A DNA stretch of 64,000 nucleotides from Allacma fusca (Eukaryota; Arthropoda; Collembola; Symphypleona; Sminthuridae): the NCBI GenBank assembly GCA_947179485.1, contig OX359246.1, positions 24,800,001 through 24,864,000 of the forward strand, read 5' to 3'. The translations under genes were made by a program, and so were the position numbers. Shown here piece after piece: positions 1 to 15,136 of the stretch. Below the pieces are notes generated by a model. That model was given only the letters and a program-made list of their open reading frames with translations, made no database searches and was not told where the DNA came from. Within the stretch, counting starts at the first letter, position 1; each line of letters opens with the position of its first letter.

Positions 1-127
1 AGTAATATTAAGCAATTCACAAACGTAGTAATATTACTGTAAACAATACTTATACATAATTCTATTACTCGGAAATATAGAATGGAATCAACTTAAATGC
101 GTATTAAAATGTATTTCATATTCTTAC

Positions 128-2149
128 CAGACATTTCACAGCAAATTCACCATCCTTCAATTGTTCATTTAGATTCACCAACGCTTCCACAGAATTGCAA
201 GGCTCTGATAATGCACTAAATTCTCGGATGTCTTGAACGTCTCGATTCGTAACTGCCCAAAGTATGTTGTCTTGGGTCACTTTAATTTCTGCTTGTTTTC
301 TGAAGACTATTTCCTGAAATTCTGCAAATAATTACAAAATGCTAGCGTTATTTGTACTTAACAAATCTGACATTTCTACCTGGAAAAAATTCAAATTTAA
401 TGAGTGCTGTGATTAAATTTTTATTATATTATATTTGACGCTACTTGTATCTGAAAATCCTTGCGTCTGAGTTTCAACGTTCTTCGTTTAATTTATTACA
501 CAACTACTCAGTATTTTTAGCGAGCCTGTGCACACCAGATCCTGAATCTCGGACTCATGTACAAGAACTTTAGGCAAAATGTTGACTTCTTGTATTTGAA
601 ATGCTGGTGTTCCAGAAGGTATTCCTTCAGCTGGTCCTATTAAAGCAACAAAAATGAAGATGGATTTGAAATGCTACAAATTAAAAGGGTGTGGTTTATA
701 GAGCATCTCGGGCGGTTGAAATTTGCGGGTATGCCCGTAAAAAGCCCGGGGTGCACGGCTTTGGGCGATTACGGGTAAAATTTGTTACATTTGACGGGCT
801 CCGGGCGGGTACGGTCTTTTCAATGCGGTTGAAAAAGCCGTGAAAGCCCGTAAAATTCATGTGTGGTGCACGCTGGAACAGGGGTTGTAAAAGTATATTT
901 GCTTGAATAGATGGAACGATTTCCAACGTCTGTAATTTTATCTTTAAAAAAGCCTTGACATCCAATCACAACGAATTAAATTCCAGGAAACAGTCGGAAG
1001 ATCGCCAGTTTGGAAATCATTTAAACAGGTACTAGTTGAATATGGGTTTCCATAAATTATGTGAATGAAATGAATGCAGGGATATTTTAGCAGGCAATCG
1101 CGCTAAGGAGATCCATCAACTCTGGCCCAACATAATTGTAAGAATTCTGCAGTGGAAGCAACACCAGCTGTTATCAATTTCATTCAAAAAATGCGAAAAT
1201 GAAAAATTGAATAAAAAATTGTTTTGGATCTATGGATTTATAAGCTGGACTGGTATTAGTGGGTGGGCTACGGGCTTTTTAAATGTTACAGGCCGGGCTT
1301 TATTGTTGAATTTTAATTTCGGGCCGTGCAGGCACGGGTAAACATTTACGGGCCGCGGGCTGGTACGGGCCTACAATTTCCCATTGGGTGATGCACTAGT
1401 GGTTGACTTTATAAACTTATTAAGATAAACAAAAAATTAAATACCAGACTGGATATCTCCACTTGGAATATTAAGATTTTGAGATTCAGGTATTTTATTG
1501 CTTTCTTCGTCCGCAACCAACCGTATGGGTTTCTTTCTCAACCTCGGTTTTGGACTGGTTTCGTCGTCGTCACTGTCGCTTTCAATTGCTGAAGTGAATA
1601 AAGAAGTTTCTTCAGCTTTTCGTGCATATTTTAAGGTTTCTATTGGAAAATCCGATAAAATCATTAAATTTATACATTTCTAATATTTAAACTTCTATAA
1701 TAACTTCGAAATAATATAATACTTTAATATTGCTGTATATATTAATTATATATTACTTATATATTAATTACTTATAATAATTTCGAAAGCTTGGCAAATA
1801 AATTGGTTTTAAGCAATATCCACTTATTCCAATTATTTCAACATGGTTGGTATTATTCTATAATAACAACAATTAATCTAAAGACTAATTTAAATGTTGT
1901 TTTTGAAGAAAGTCTCAACAATTGTAGGTATTAAATAAATGGTAGTTTATAAGTTTACTTACTGTATTTGCCAAAGTACCTAGCTTTTAGAAGGGGCCAA
2001 GAAGATTTATTCGGTGCACAATTAGGATTCGTTAGCATCGATGCCAACCGCGGACCAGTGACATTGGGCCAATAACATTGCTCTTGTTCCGGAAGTACCC
2101 ATTTAAGTGGAACAATAGATACTACCTCGTTTTCGTCAAAACTGACCAC
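128..2149 (-). CDS. DUF4806-domain protein, partial (runs off the left edge)
   Basis: Exons, in transcript order, are about 2149-1963, about 1680-1445, 636-536 and 313-128; the last ends in a donor (CTG|GTAAGAA), so more exons lie off the window. The first exon has the usual N-terminal pattern of this insect family (VVSFDENEVVSIVPLKW, then CYWP and a W..L..RYFGKY stretch). The second is acidic then basic (SDSDDDE, RLRKKP). The last reads about LSEPCNSVEALVNLNEQLKDGEF, the start of the DUF4806 domain. Phases agree for the last three exons. I could not join exon 1 to exon 2 in phase or find a start codon, so the 5' end may be wrong or decayed. DUF4806 genes are often carried by transposons; the molecular function is unknown. 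Confidence 0.6.
699..1398. mobile_element. hAT-like MITE with GGGC/ACGGGC codeword repeats
   Basis: The 700-bp element sits in an intron of the DUF4806 gene. Its ends are imperfect inverted repeats (TAGAGCATC at the left, the complement of TAGTGCATC at the right). Its outer parts are filled with degenerate GGGCC, CGGGC and ACGGGC words on both strands. It is flanked by GTGGTTTA at 691-698 and GTGGTTGA at 1399-1406, an 8-bp target duplication with one mismatch, as expected for hAT elements. There is no coding capacity. Confidence 0.75.
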
Positions 2150-2540
2150 AGCAAATTTTTCCGGCTTACAATTTTACTTACACTGGAAGCCATGTTGCAC
2201 ACGCGGAAGTTTTTACTGGACTATCACAAATATTCTCTTCTGATTCTTTACGCGAAAATGCACGTGCAAAGCTACTCATTTAAGATGCAGAGGCAATATC
2301 ATCTAATATCTCTTGTTACGATACTGCACGTCAACGTTGCTGTTGTATCTGTAGGCGACGTTGTGGCAAACGCTGGAAAACTACATTGTTTTAATTTTGC
2401 ACATGACTCGCCAGGCAATATATATGTACGTACGCTCTTTACCATTAAAACAATGTTGCCAAAACAGTAATTGTTGACACACGGGCGCGGGCGAACAGTA
2501 TAATGACAGGCTACGGTAATCTAACTGTTGGGCAACTTTT

Positions 2541-2727
2541 GTTTGCCGACTGGGAAAGTATTTTATTTTGTATCTTGCCCAAATGACTCCGGATATTTGT
2601 ATTTTATTTTGTATCTTAACTAATTTACACCTGGTATTTGTAGTTTATATTTGTATTTTAACGTTTTTGAAAATGTATTTGTATTTTGTATTTCAATAAT
2701 AAATTTCATGTATTTTCCACACCTCTG
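2541..2727. mobile_element. Terminal fragment of a hAT-like MITE (TATTTTGTATTTG repeats)
   Basis: Repeated TATTTTGTAT and GTATTTGTA words lead into a right end whose complement reads CAGAGGTGTGGAAAATAC. The CAGRG terminus is typical of hAT elements. No matching left end or target duplication was found, so this is probably a truncated copy. The 2150-2540 stretch before it is the region upstream of the DUF4806 gene and holds nothing else I can identify. Confidence 0.45.
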
Positions 2728-4263
2728 GTTACTATAGTTGGTGAGGAGTTCTGATTTTAAGATGAACAGTTTCTATGCGGTCAAAAATCTCCAAATGTAC
2801 TATAATGCTAGAAGGTTTCGGCCCTAAAATTGTTGAAGGCAGGCCCGTTACTGCTGATCGGATGGTCGGGTCTTGGAACGAATATAGCCAAAACCTTCTG
2901 GCGCCGTAGAATTCCTATTGGGTGAATCGTCTTGTAACTTTACAATCTCGACAGAATGGTTTAGGATTGTAATGAACTAAAGGAACGATAGTGTTAATAG
3001 GCGAGGAAGCGATCACATATTTCATTCACCCATAATTATTCAAAGACAGGGCACAATACCCAGTAATAGGCCATGACGAAACCCAGAATTATTTTAATGC
3101 TTGCCTGTGACGCTATATAATCTCGTTATGCAAATACGGTCAGAAAGAAAGTATAAGAAAACTCCTTGTGATTAAGCAACGAACTGTGTTAGCTGATCTA
3201 GAATCAATGGCTGTGAAGTTACTGCTGCCAGCTACAAAGAGTAATAGGTTCTGGGACATGCACGCGTAGTAAAACCCGGGATAAATCTGGGAAAGCTATG
3301 TTATGCAAATTGTAGTTGTGTTGTAGCTGTAGTTGTGTGCAATTGCAAGCGTTGTTGCCTCATAATCATCGCGTGTTTCCTGACAAGAACAGTGACGTCG
3401 AAGGCGTAGATTCAATTAAATGGAGATATCTCCCAACTGTCGATTCTACCGTATCCTGAATCCTTTATTTATCAAATACAAGTGTATAGCTACGCAAGTC
3501 TAGTGGAATATTTTGCTAAAAAGCTACTAATATTACTAGCAAAGTCGAAATTTCTTAATATTCAGGTTTCTAACATCTTTAGAATAAATTTAAAGTACAT
3601 CAATATTTGCTGCCATTATATTTTCTGCTTCAATTTATGCTTTCAAATGTTTACCCCAAATATCATTCTGCTGAAATTTTCTTTGTCAAATTCGCTAGAT
3701 TCATAGTATATGTGTCTAAGACAATATTTTACCCTCAATTCAGCTCTAACCCAATGAATTCCCTGGAAGGGATCATCTGTATATATACAATATATGAATA
3801 TGATTAGCACAATGCATTCCTTTAATTCAATTATTTCGTTTTCAACTGCCCATATAATGTAACCATTTTATTGCCATCGAGACTAAATGGCGTTGCAAAA
3901 CATTTACTCCCCTTCCCCAAGATTGTTTTACGCAAGTTCCCAATTTTGTTTTTAGATGGCATCTCAAAAGAAAATACAGTTAAAATGTTATGGTCTACAA
4001 ATAATTTCCTTGTCAGTGGGAACTTATTCAAATATTGTCAAGCCGATCCAGGATAAATTCTGGTAAATAATACATTCATTATGCAAATCATGTACAACGT
4101 TGGTCATTTATTATACTTATTTGTAATCTTTTAAATAGTCAAACAACTCCTGGCTCTCATATCTACTATACATAACATTCTCATTTACTTGGTAAATTTG
4201 TGGTAAACAGAAAAACAAGGGAACAGCACTGCAAGAAGACAGCATTATTAACAATAAAACTGT
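2728..4263. other. Intergenic, no gene recognised
   Basis: AT-rich sequence between the DUF4806 region and the 3' end of the mannosidase gene. Open frames here are short and have no recognisable content. No RNA gene or clear repeat was seen. Confidence 0.5.
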
Positions 4264-6644
<2,381 letters not shown>

Positions 6645-6719
6645 TCTCCTGAAATTATTTCCAAAAACAGTGTCACTCACACCAACTGACAGTCACAAGT
6701 GAATTTTTTTAATCCCAAC

Positions 6720-7932
6720 ATATTAATTAATTAATCTATCAAGGTAATTAATCTATCAATCATATCCCTGTGGACAACGCATGACTCTACAAAATATGTA
6801 GTTCAAGTGGTGAGAGTCCCATTGCAACATATTTCTTTTAAAATAACAATTATTATTATCATTGAATTTTTATAGTGTGGCTTGTTGATAAAGATCAATT
6901 AATTTGTCTCAACCCTATATACGTGTGGTGACAATGCTCAAGTAATTATTAGGAAAGGTAGCACAAATGCCAAGTTTATGCACTTGAGCAAGCTTCTGTA
7001 CTCCGCACATTATGTATACATACATATGTATGTACGTATGTATGTATGTCTATGTCTAGCGTGCAGCTGTAAAAGTTGAGTGAAGTTTGTCAAGCATCAT
7101 GACCCACCTGACGATTACGAAGTGATAAGACAGTCAGCATGCTAAAAGTACAGCAATTTTCTTGAGTGCCGTGCACGTCGTGATGGAAAATATTAGAAAC
7201 AATGATGACGAGGCCGTTGATCGATTCCCATCAAATTAAAAGCTAATTTTGCTCAAGTTGCACCCACCTCTTCCTCAATCAATGAAATACAAAGTTACAG
7301 ACGTGCTCCCAAGCATCCCAGACCCAGATGCTCAAAACTTTCATTTCGTAGATGGATTCAAAACTTGAGGAGCGGCATTCCTTTGACAGAGCATGCAGAA
7401 GCTATGAGCAAAATCCTCTTCAGCGTCTTCCACCCCATTCCTTTGAGGTAACCCAAAAATGTGCACGCAAATTTTTACCCATAGCCCAAATACAATTCAA
7501 CTGTCTTATGTAAAAGGGACATCGATGAGCCCTTTTTTACGTAAGGATGAACACAAATTGGGAAAACGTTTTTAAATAAACACTACTATAAATAATACGG
7601 GATTCCCTCAAAGTCCCTTCTCGTCAGTAGTACAGGAGCAAATTATGACTTGGGCCGGAGGTTAAAAATAATAAATTCTGGAAAATATAACTTACCTTTT
7701 TTTTTGTGAGGACTGCTGGTAAAATGGGTCTTGATGCACGGTCGGTGTGAACTTGACTGGATTCCCTTTCACTTTTTATCTCATATTTTAAAGGGTTTTG
7801 TCATCAGTCTAACGTAGCATAAAATGACCTACTCATTTTAAAGGGTTTTTCCTCACGGATCATTTATTGAGCAAATATATAAATGGGCTGCATTATTGAA
7901 ATTGTTTTTATTTCAGCTCTGCAATATACATA
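6720..7932. other. Region upstream of the mannosidase, with a possible 5'-UTR exon and a TATG microsatellite
   Basis: A TATG/TACG-type simple repeat lies near 7013-7050. On the minus strand a good donor (AAAG|GTAAGTT) ends a possible non-coding exon at 7696. It could splice to the acceptor just before the mannosidase ATG, but without transcripts this is a guess. No other gene is seen. Confidence 0.35.
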
Positions 7933-8519
7933 TCCCTAGTAGAAAGAGTGGTGACCTGAACGTAAATACAACGTAACCGTTTGACGTCAGTTGGTCACGT
8001 GAACGTCCGCTATGGACGTTCCTGTGAGTAACAAATGTCCGCTTTTTAAACGTTTCTCTTACTAACACTGGCATCGTCCCAGGAACGTCCCGATTGATGG
8101 TAACGTTGACGTGCCTTTGTTTAGTACTATTTACGACCTATACATTCATATGCGTTTTTGAACAGGAGTGTTTGAAGCTTCAATGCAATAAGATGAAGAA
8201 CACCAAAGTATACAGATCCAATTGACTTGATATTTATTTAAATATTTAAAGCCTGCCGTAAAAACTAGCTCTAAAAAGGTACACAATTAGTTATCTTCGT
8301 TTGCGCCATCCGGTATAACTTCATTTACATTAGTACGAACAAAAGACGTTTCGCGTGCTTCAGCCAGTATTTTATACATTCTTCTATTGACTTCTCCGTG
8401 GATTTTGGTTCAATAGCTTGGGCACTCGCTAGGAGAAATAAATATTCAAAACGAAGCACTTTAGATTTAATTTATTTCGTTGTAAAAGTTGTAAAAAAAT
8501 GAATGAAATACCTTTAACT

Positions 8520-9813
8520 AATTTAACCACCCTAGGGAAAGTTTGAATGCCCACTTTAGTAACGGTCGTCTTCTTTACGACCCCTTTCCAGTTCAGCTTT
8601 GACGCAACCCTATTTGTCAAAATTTCTTTCTTGACCCGTTCAGTTGTATCTTTATCGCCACTTCCACCAGTCTTTGAAACACAAGCAATCTGTAATAAGA
8701 CAAATTCAGTGCGGAAAGCATCATTGTTACGTTTGCATAACATAGAATTATATTTGTATTCCAGTTGCATAACTAGTATAACGTTGGCTTTGCTTACCAG
8801 AGACTTACGGTTATTTTCATTTTTAAGGAAAGTCTCCAGGGCATACAGTTCCGCCATGCTTTCCAGGGGTAACCGTGGTCAATCGTTCGGAACATCAGTG
8901 TAAGATCCATTTCCGTCCTTCAATTTTCGCATAAAATCATGCACGTCGTCAATTTTCCGCTCCAATCGTTCCAGCCTCCTTAGAACCGATTTGTCCAAAT
9001 CTATAATGCCATCACACAATGGCATATTTAATTAGCGTGTGAATTTGCAAGCTAACCCTGATGGTAAATAAAAAATCGATTTTTATACTAATTTGATTAA
9101 CTCACTTGAAACAATGGGCTGTGGATTTTCATCGTTTTTCGCATTCTGGGAAACGTTGTGTTGCTGTAAATGTATAGGAGAAAAAATGTCCAGTGCACAC
9201 CCGCTGTTTCCAGTTGATGACGCTTCAGGGCTAGATTTCAGGGTATGAGATGATTCCATATTAGGGTTAAGCAGAGAGAAATATTTTGTAGGAAGAGGTG
9301 GAGGAGGTGGGAAAACTTTGACCACTATTTTTGGTTGCGTCAGAGAAGTCACGTCTTCCGAATCACTGGAGTCCATGTCCTCAGAAATCTCGTGATCTTC
9401 ATTTGGAGGTGACATTTGCTCTTTGTCAGAATTGTCAGTGTTTGACAACGATTCCACCAACAGCCGGCCTCTTTCTAATCTTACTAGATTCAACTCAGCT
9501 GTAGAATGAACACAAATTTAGACAACTTCATTTACACATTAGAATCCGTGAAGTAATTTGGATCAAATTCAATATTATATATTCATTATTTTATGTCGCA
9601 ACAAAACTTACGAGAAAAATATTTGACATCGGCTTCAACTTTCTTCCACCCGTCCTCTCGGATGTCGCCCTTCTTAAAAGCCTTACAGCATTGGCTGTTG
9701 CCGGGCCAGGAACAAAATTTCATATCTGGGGAGAGCAAAGACATGTGAACAATTTCACAGGGTGATGTACCATCAGCTGCTTTCTCCTTTACAAAATCAA
9801 CGATCGCGTACAT
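8520..9813 (-). pseudogene. DUF4806 transposon gene with premature stop
   Basis: Apparent exons are about 9813-9612 (N-terminal domain, MYAIVDFVKEKAADG and SWPG), about 9493-9110 (acidic and proline-rich, with PPPPPLPTKYFS), about 9010-8795 (coiled coil LRRLERLERKIDDVHDFM, then LPLESMAELYALETFLK) and about 8690-8525 (GDKDTTERVKKEILTNRVASKLNWKG read in part). The last two form the DUF4806 domain. An in-frame TGA at about 8887-8889, between the coiled coil and LPLESM, splits the domain unless an unseen intron removes it. It lies wholly inside the TIR element, so it is the element's own cargo. Confidence 0.6.
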
Positions 9814-10136
9814 TTTGCTTCAATAAGCTTCCTACGGAATAAAATGTATTCAATGACATTACATACTGATATTACAAGTGCTAAAATCGAGACCAGAATA
9901 AGTATGTATATCTTTGGCTATCCCATTTATATGAACCTTTTGTTCCAATTTTTCAAAATTGTCCAGAATTGTTTTCCTATTTGTATTGCCTTTCATATTA
10001 ACATTATGTACACATTTCTGTCAATACGGACATTTGCAAATTTTCTAAAGAAAAAACAAAACTTACACGTAAAATTTATTTCAGGGCTTGTAAATATTTT
10101 AGGGGGAAATATGACTCATTGCGCAAAATCATGAAA

Positions 10137-10328
10137 TTATAACTCCATTCTTTTAAATGTTTGCTCAATTTCCTCACACTCAGTAATGTCCGAGTTGGAG
10201 TCAAAATTATTAATTGTTGGGGCTGAATTATTATTGGATATTGCATCCAAATCTAAGGCTACTGCCCGACTCACAATTCGTCGCAAGTGCCGCTTACTAA
10301 AAGTCTTAGGCATTCTTATGGCTGTCAT
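10137..10328 (-). CDS. Short ORF, possible N-terminal exon of the element's transposase
   Basis: The reading frame contains MPKTFSKRHLRRIVSRAV, a basic start resembling N termini of transposon-encoded proteins found beside DUF4806 genes. Only 63 codons are open and no catalytic domain follows, so it is at best a remnant. I cannot name the family. Confidence 0.25.
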   Translation of the reverse strand: MTAIRMPKTFSKRHLRRIVSRAVALDLDAISNNNSAPTINNFDSNSDITECEEIEQTFKRMEL

Positions 10329-10868
10329 TTGTCTACTGTAGTATTGATCACTTCTTCAAACCACATTTTGAAATTGTATAAATTATATAATATACTAGCT
10401 AATTAGACACAGAGAACATAAATGAACGCAGAAATAATTTAAAATCTTACCAAGATTGAGGAAGAACCAAAGTAACAAAGCAGCATGGACAACCCAAGAT
10501 GACGGATCTTTAAAATAACCACCTACAAGCTTAATCTTCCGCACACATGACCTCTGCAGATTGTGTTGCTCTTGCGCTCTGCGCATGGGCAGTACACAAG
10601 AGCGGTGTGTCTTCTTGGGCAAGGAGAACGTTGTTGGAACGTGAATGGTAGTTCTAATTTCAAACGATACTACAGCGAACCTGGCGGTTATTATGACGTT
10701 CCCAGAACGTAGAAATGACAGTAGAGTTTAACGTTGATGTCGACAGTCATTCGAACGTTGCGATAACGATTAAAAGTTTCTATCTGTATGGTCAAGCCGT
10801 TCCAGAACGGCGTTTTACGTTCATGACAAAAATCTGACGTCATTGCGACCAAGCTCTTCTACTAGGGA

Positions 10869-12914
10869 TAAGTCCTTACAACTTGCACGTAAATAATGAG
10901 TAGAGCATATACAATGTGAATGGGTGTATATAATTTTACACTTACACATTATAATTATTTGTAGTTTATTATAGAGTTATATCCATGCATAAACATATAA
11001 GTTAAATAATAAATTCCATATGAAGATTACAATCTAACAGACATTTTATCCAGCTCTTTTAAACAAGGACTCCATAGATTGATTGATTGCTTCAACTGAG
11101 TGATTAATATTTGACTTATCTGTACTTACAGATCAGCTACAGGATCAACAAGTGAGGGTTGAGGTGACAAATAATTTTTATCAGGACACTTGAGTTGACT
11201 ACCGTACTTGTGCTTGCGGATCTCAAACACATGTGTGGACAGTTATCAATTGACAGTAGTTAAATTGACCGCAGGAGTAGGGCTAGCGTCTGAACTCCGA
11301 ATATTATGCCCATTAATTCTCATGTTTTTTAGTAGGAAATTATTAGAAATTATTGGAACTTGTATACTAAATATTAGTTTAATGTAGGTAATTATACTAA
11401 AAGTTAATTACGCTTCAAATGAGAAAAACAGGTAAATATTTTTCGTATCGGTAATATTTTTTATTGACGTAAATATTTCAACGCTACAGGTAAAAACAGA
11501 GCCCAAATGGAACGTGCTTGCTACAATAACGTGAACACAATAAGAGGTTCTAAAGGAGTAAACTATAATAACAATTATTGTGAAGGCTCAGGCTGAAAAA
11601 AATAGCACTTTCGAAGCTGACGGTGAAGAGAGTCATTGTCTGGAACGTAAGTGTTTCATTCATCCTCCTTCCATTTATGTAATTATACGAAGCTTGAACG
11701 GGGGGCAAATTTCTAGGAAATGTACTTATTTAAGGAGTCAATAAAAATCTCCTGGTTTAGTATAACTACTGCAGATGTATAAGCTTATAGCCAGGACATT
11801 GATGTGGTATTTTTAGTGAGCAATAATTTGGGTAAGTGTTGGGTATGAACAAGCACTTATTTCTAAGTACTATGACTATACACGTCATACTCCTTATTTA
11901 TGTATGATCATAAGATCGGCTTCACGTTCTGCTGCAAATTCAGGAAATACATCCGGGGTTGAAATAAAAGGGAAATTTTATTCTGACCTTGCCTGTCCGT
12001 CAGCACGCTTTAGATAAATACATTTAGCGAGGATACGAAAACATGTATTTGTCCATGTACAATTTGAAGATCAAGTATCTACAAATGGGATTAAGTTCAT
12101 TTTTTTAGCCCTTTTCGTACTCTGTTGAGCTCAATAGGTTTGATTCTACTGACAATATGTTTTGGAATCAAGGGGCTTTAAAAACTCATGACTGCTATGA
12201 ATTGTTAGGGGGGAATACGTCATGAAAAAGTTACAAAACTGTGGCTCATCAGTGTAAAACTTTATTTTCTGTTACAGTAAATTCTTGCTGTAGTCGACCC
12301 CACGTAAGAGTAATTATTTTAACTGTACAGATAAGTATGAAATTATTCCTACAAGTTCCAAAGAACGCGGGGTTATAATATGCAAATTTTGTTAGACTTT
12401 CCTAGGTGTTCCTAGGATTAGGATAACGCGTACTAGATATTTCTTGTGGTTAAAGTTGTTTTTAATTTTCCTGGAACAGAGGGCAGAGAAAGTGTAACCA
12501 GGAAGTCCCAATTACTAATAGGCACAATTATACAGGCGTGTGTCATCCATAAATATTTACAAAATGCAATGTCCACACGTTCATACAAGAATATACTGGC
12601 AGTAGAAAAATTATTCCTTCGAACACATCAATGCAAATTATGGGTAGTTAGCACACAAAGTTATATTACATAGTAAATATAGTGGACTGACCCATTTATT
12701 ACTGCGTCAATTGTAGGATTCAATAACGGCAGGAAATCTTAAAATTAAATATTCAAAGTTTTACTTGCTGACATTGAGAGAGCAAAATTCTTGGAAACTT
12801 CATCAGAAACTTATTACGAAGAGTTATGTTACTCATTGAATAAGTCTTACTACTAAGTAAGACTTGTAAGACTAAACTCTCCATTTAGTGATACAGTGTC
12901 TCAAAGGAATTAAA
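10869..12914. other. Intergenic, upstream of the GPCR
   Basis: No coding segment is supported. A perfect 10-bp inverted repeat (AAGTCTTACT, loop ACTA, AGTAAGACTT) lies at 12842-12865, about 50 bp before the GPCR start. Any 5' UTR exon would fall here. Confidence 0.5.
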
Positions 12915-14036
12915 ATGGAGATTACAAATGACAACCATAAAGAAAATTCGGAGTTCCAAACGGCTCAAAATTGTGTGCCGATGTCCACAACGAAATTAAT
13001 CCTGACACTTATCCCAGCATCTGTGATCCTTGTAGCAGTCGTTTTGGGGAACCTCCTGGTAATAGCGGGTTTTTTGAAAAAACGTTCCCTCAGGACACCA
13101 CCCCATGTGTACTTAGTGTCCCTAGCAATTGTGGACCTCCTAGTGGGTTTGGTAGTTCTCCCGCTCAATATTCAAAATCTTATCAGGGGATGTTGGATGC
13201 TTGGGAGGACTGCCTGCAAATTGTACACCACATCGGACATCACGCTCTGTGTCATGTCGATCCTTCATTTATGCGCCATTGCCACGGATCGCTATCGAGC
13301 GATTAAAGATGGAGCCAGTTACATTCAAGGGAGGAGCTTGAAAACAGTTATACTTACCATCCTTGGGATTTTCATCGCGTCCCTTTGGATCAGTTCGCCC
13401 CCAATACTCGGCTGGGACAAGACATGGCTCAAAGATATTGACAAAGACTACAATTGCCATCTGGTGAATCACGTCGGGTACAGATTTTATTCGGCATTTG
13501 GGGCCCTCTTCCTCCCTTTTCTACTCATGGGCCTTCTGTATAAAAAGATTTACTACGCTGTCCAAGCCAGAATCCAGAGCAAGTTCCCTATCAAACCTGA
13601 AGATGTCTCTGAGGAGAACGAGATAAGTGGGGCCGAGGAGAAGAAAAAGGTTAGGATAAGTGTCATTGATCCGTTCAAGAGGAAAGAAACGACTTTATCA
13701 AGACTACGGCGGGACTCAAAATTATCTGATTATTTGAAAGAATTTATGGCGAAGAAGCAGAAATTTTCTTTGGCGAGAGAACGGAGGGCTGCGAGGACTT
13801 TGGGGGCCATCATGGGCTGTTTCTTCATTTGCTGGGTACCCTTTGGGATTTTGTACGTTCTTGCCCCGGCGTTGCCACGTTATTGGAACGTGGATCCACC
13901 CCCAGAGTGGGTCTTTGAAGTGTTCACTTGGCTCGGATATTTGAACTCCGCCCTCAATCCTGTCATTTACGGGGTTTGGAATTCCGAGTTTAGGGATGCT
14001 TTCAAAAGTGTCCTTGGGATTCGTAATTTAGCATGA
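12915..14036 (+). CDS. Aminergic-type class A GPCR (serotonin/tyramine/octopamine receptor-like)
   Basis: A single-exon 373-aa protein with seven hydrophobic segments. Class A landmarks are visible: GN in TM1 (N46), D74 in TM2, C101, DRY at 125-127, CWVPF in TM6 and NPVIY in TM7. D108 lies seven residues after C101, the position of the amine-binding aspartate of biogenic amine receptors. TM5 reads YSAFGALFLP, with the serine and the FG..F.P pattern of aminergic receptors. The third intracellular loop is moderate and very basic. The start was set at the ATG in AAAATGG; an upstream in-frame GTG is not a credible start. The ligand cannot be assigned. AATAAA at about 14174-14179 may be its polyadenylation signal. 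Confidence 0.88.
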   Translation: MEITNDNHKENSEFQTAQNCVPMSTTKLILTLIPASVILVAVVLGNLLVIAGFLKKRSLRTPPHVYLVSLAIVDLLVGLVVLPLNIQNLIRGCWMLGRTACKLYTTSDITLCVMSILHLCAIATDRYRAIKDGASYIQGRSLKTVILTILGIFIASLWISSPPILGWDKTWLKDIDKDYNCHLVNHVGYRFYSAFGALFLPFLLMGLLYKKIYYAVQARIQSKFPIKPEDVSEENEISGAEEKKKVRISVIDPFKRKETTLSRLRRDSKLSDYLKEFMAKKQKFSLARERRAARTLGAIMGCFFICWVPFGILYVLAPALPRYWNVDPPPEWVFEVFTWLGYLNSALNPVIYGVWNSEFRDAFKSVLGIRNLA

Positions 14037-15136
14037 TTAGTTTTTATATTAATTTTTCCACATATTTATCAAATTTCCCCACCGATTCTATTATGTATAG
14101 CAAAGTACCCTTGAGTGAGTCAAATTTAAATGCGGCTAATAATGAATTGGTCTTAGGGACGCCTCTTCTTACAATAAAACATTAATGTAACTCTTAAACA
14201 AAAACTTTAATAAAAAATTAATGTTTTTGTGCAAGGACAGGTCACATTACAGAGGGATATTTTCCCATGCAGTCATAATTACTACAATCCTTGGAGAATC
14301 CCTGTGAATTTACTATATAGATGTTGCACTATGATACGATGAGTCCTGAGGGAGAATATACTGTGTGGAGATAAAAGTTTTGTAATAATAATTAAATACG
14401 AATGTAATATCAACACCCTTTAAGGCATAATTCCCACGTGTACACACGCCAGCAATATATGAATAATTTGTCCGATAATATAATAATTTATAGAGGCAAT
14501 GCTGCAATAAGGGTTTTTTCTATAGTATAGAACATAATAATAAACATTTTGTACCCTGTGTATTGTGTACACACATGCATACCCAGAATGTTTTTGTCTC
14601 TGAATCATGTTTATATAACAACCGGGCTCCTTCATTAGTTCCCTGGTACAGTGTCACAAAGTGAGTACAAACTTATTGAAACGTAGAATATTATGCAATA
14701 GGATATAAGATATGTATCAAAACTCTTAACGTGCAAATGTTGTTCTCAGTGTTTTTTTTTCATACGAGACCCTGACTCTCGAACTTACCTGGAATAAAAG
14801 ATACACCGAACCCTGAATATGTGTTTTTTTTATTGTAATCTTAAATTCAACAAAATAACTATAGCTATTACTATTAGCATTGTCTTTTAACAGTTAAGAA
14901 CTGTACAAGAAATAAGTTCAGGATGATTGCCGTGACAATTTTATATAATCACATTCTGACATGAAGATAATGGAACATTTCTAGACCTTTATTTTGGCAT
15001 TTATTCAAAAAAATCCCTTAAATTATAAAAGAGATAAAAATTGTAATTCTGAAAAAATATATACAGTTTTGTCAGAAAAGAAAACTACTTGTGCTGATTT
15101 AAGAAATTAACAGTGTTACTTTTATACGATAGCAGT
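14037..15136. other. Intergenic, no gene recognised
   Basis: AT-rich spacer between the GPCR and the first cassette. It holds the likely polyadenylation signal of the GPCR and short meaningless open frames only. Confidence 0.5.

Larger units (their letters stand above)
7933..10868. mobile_element. 2.9-kb TIR DNA transposon carrying a DUF4806 gene
   Basis: The ends are inverted repeats: TCCCTAGTAGAAAGAG at the left, and the complement of the right end reads TCCCTAGTAGAAGAG. Flanking bases allow a 2-bp target duplication, TA (or AT if the ends are CCCTAGTAG). Subterminal regions at about 7960-8120 and 10620-10830 are rich in GAACGT/ACGTTC words in both directions. The inside holds a damaged DUF4806 gene and a short possible transposase N-terminus. 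The superfamily is unclear; an AT duplication would suggest ISL2EU and a TA one a Tc1/mariner-like group. Confidence 0.7.

Noticed and set aside
12888-12914. Longer N terminus for the GPCR
   Set aside because: It would start with GTG; the first ATG, in AAAATGG, is at 12915.
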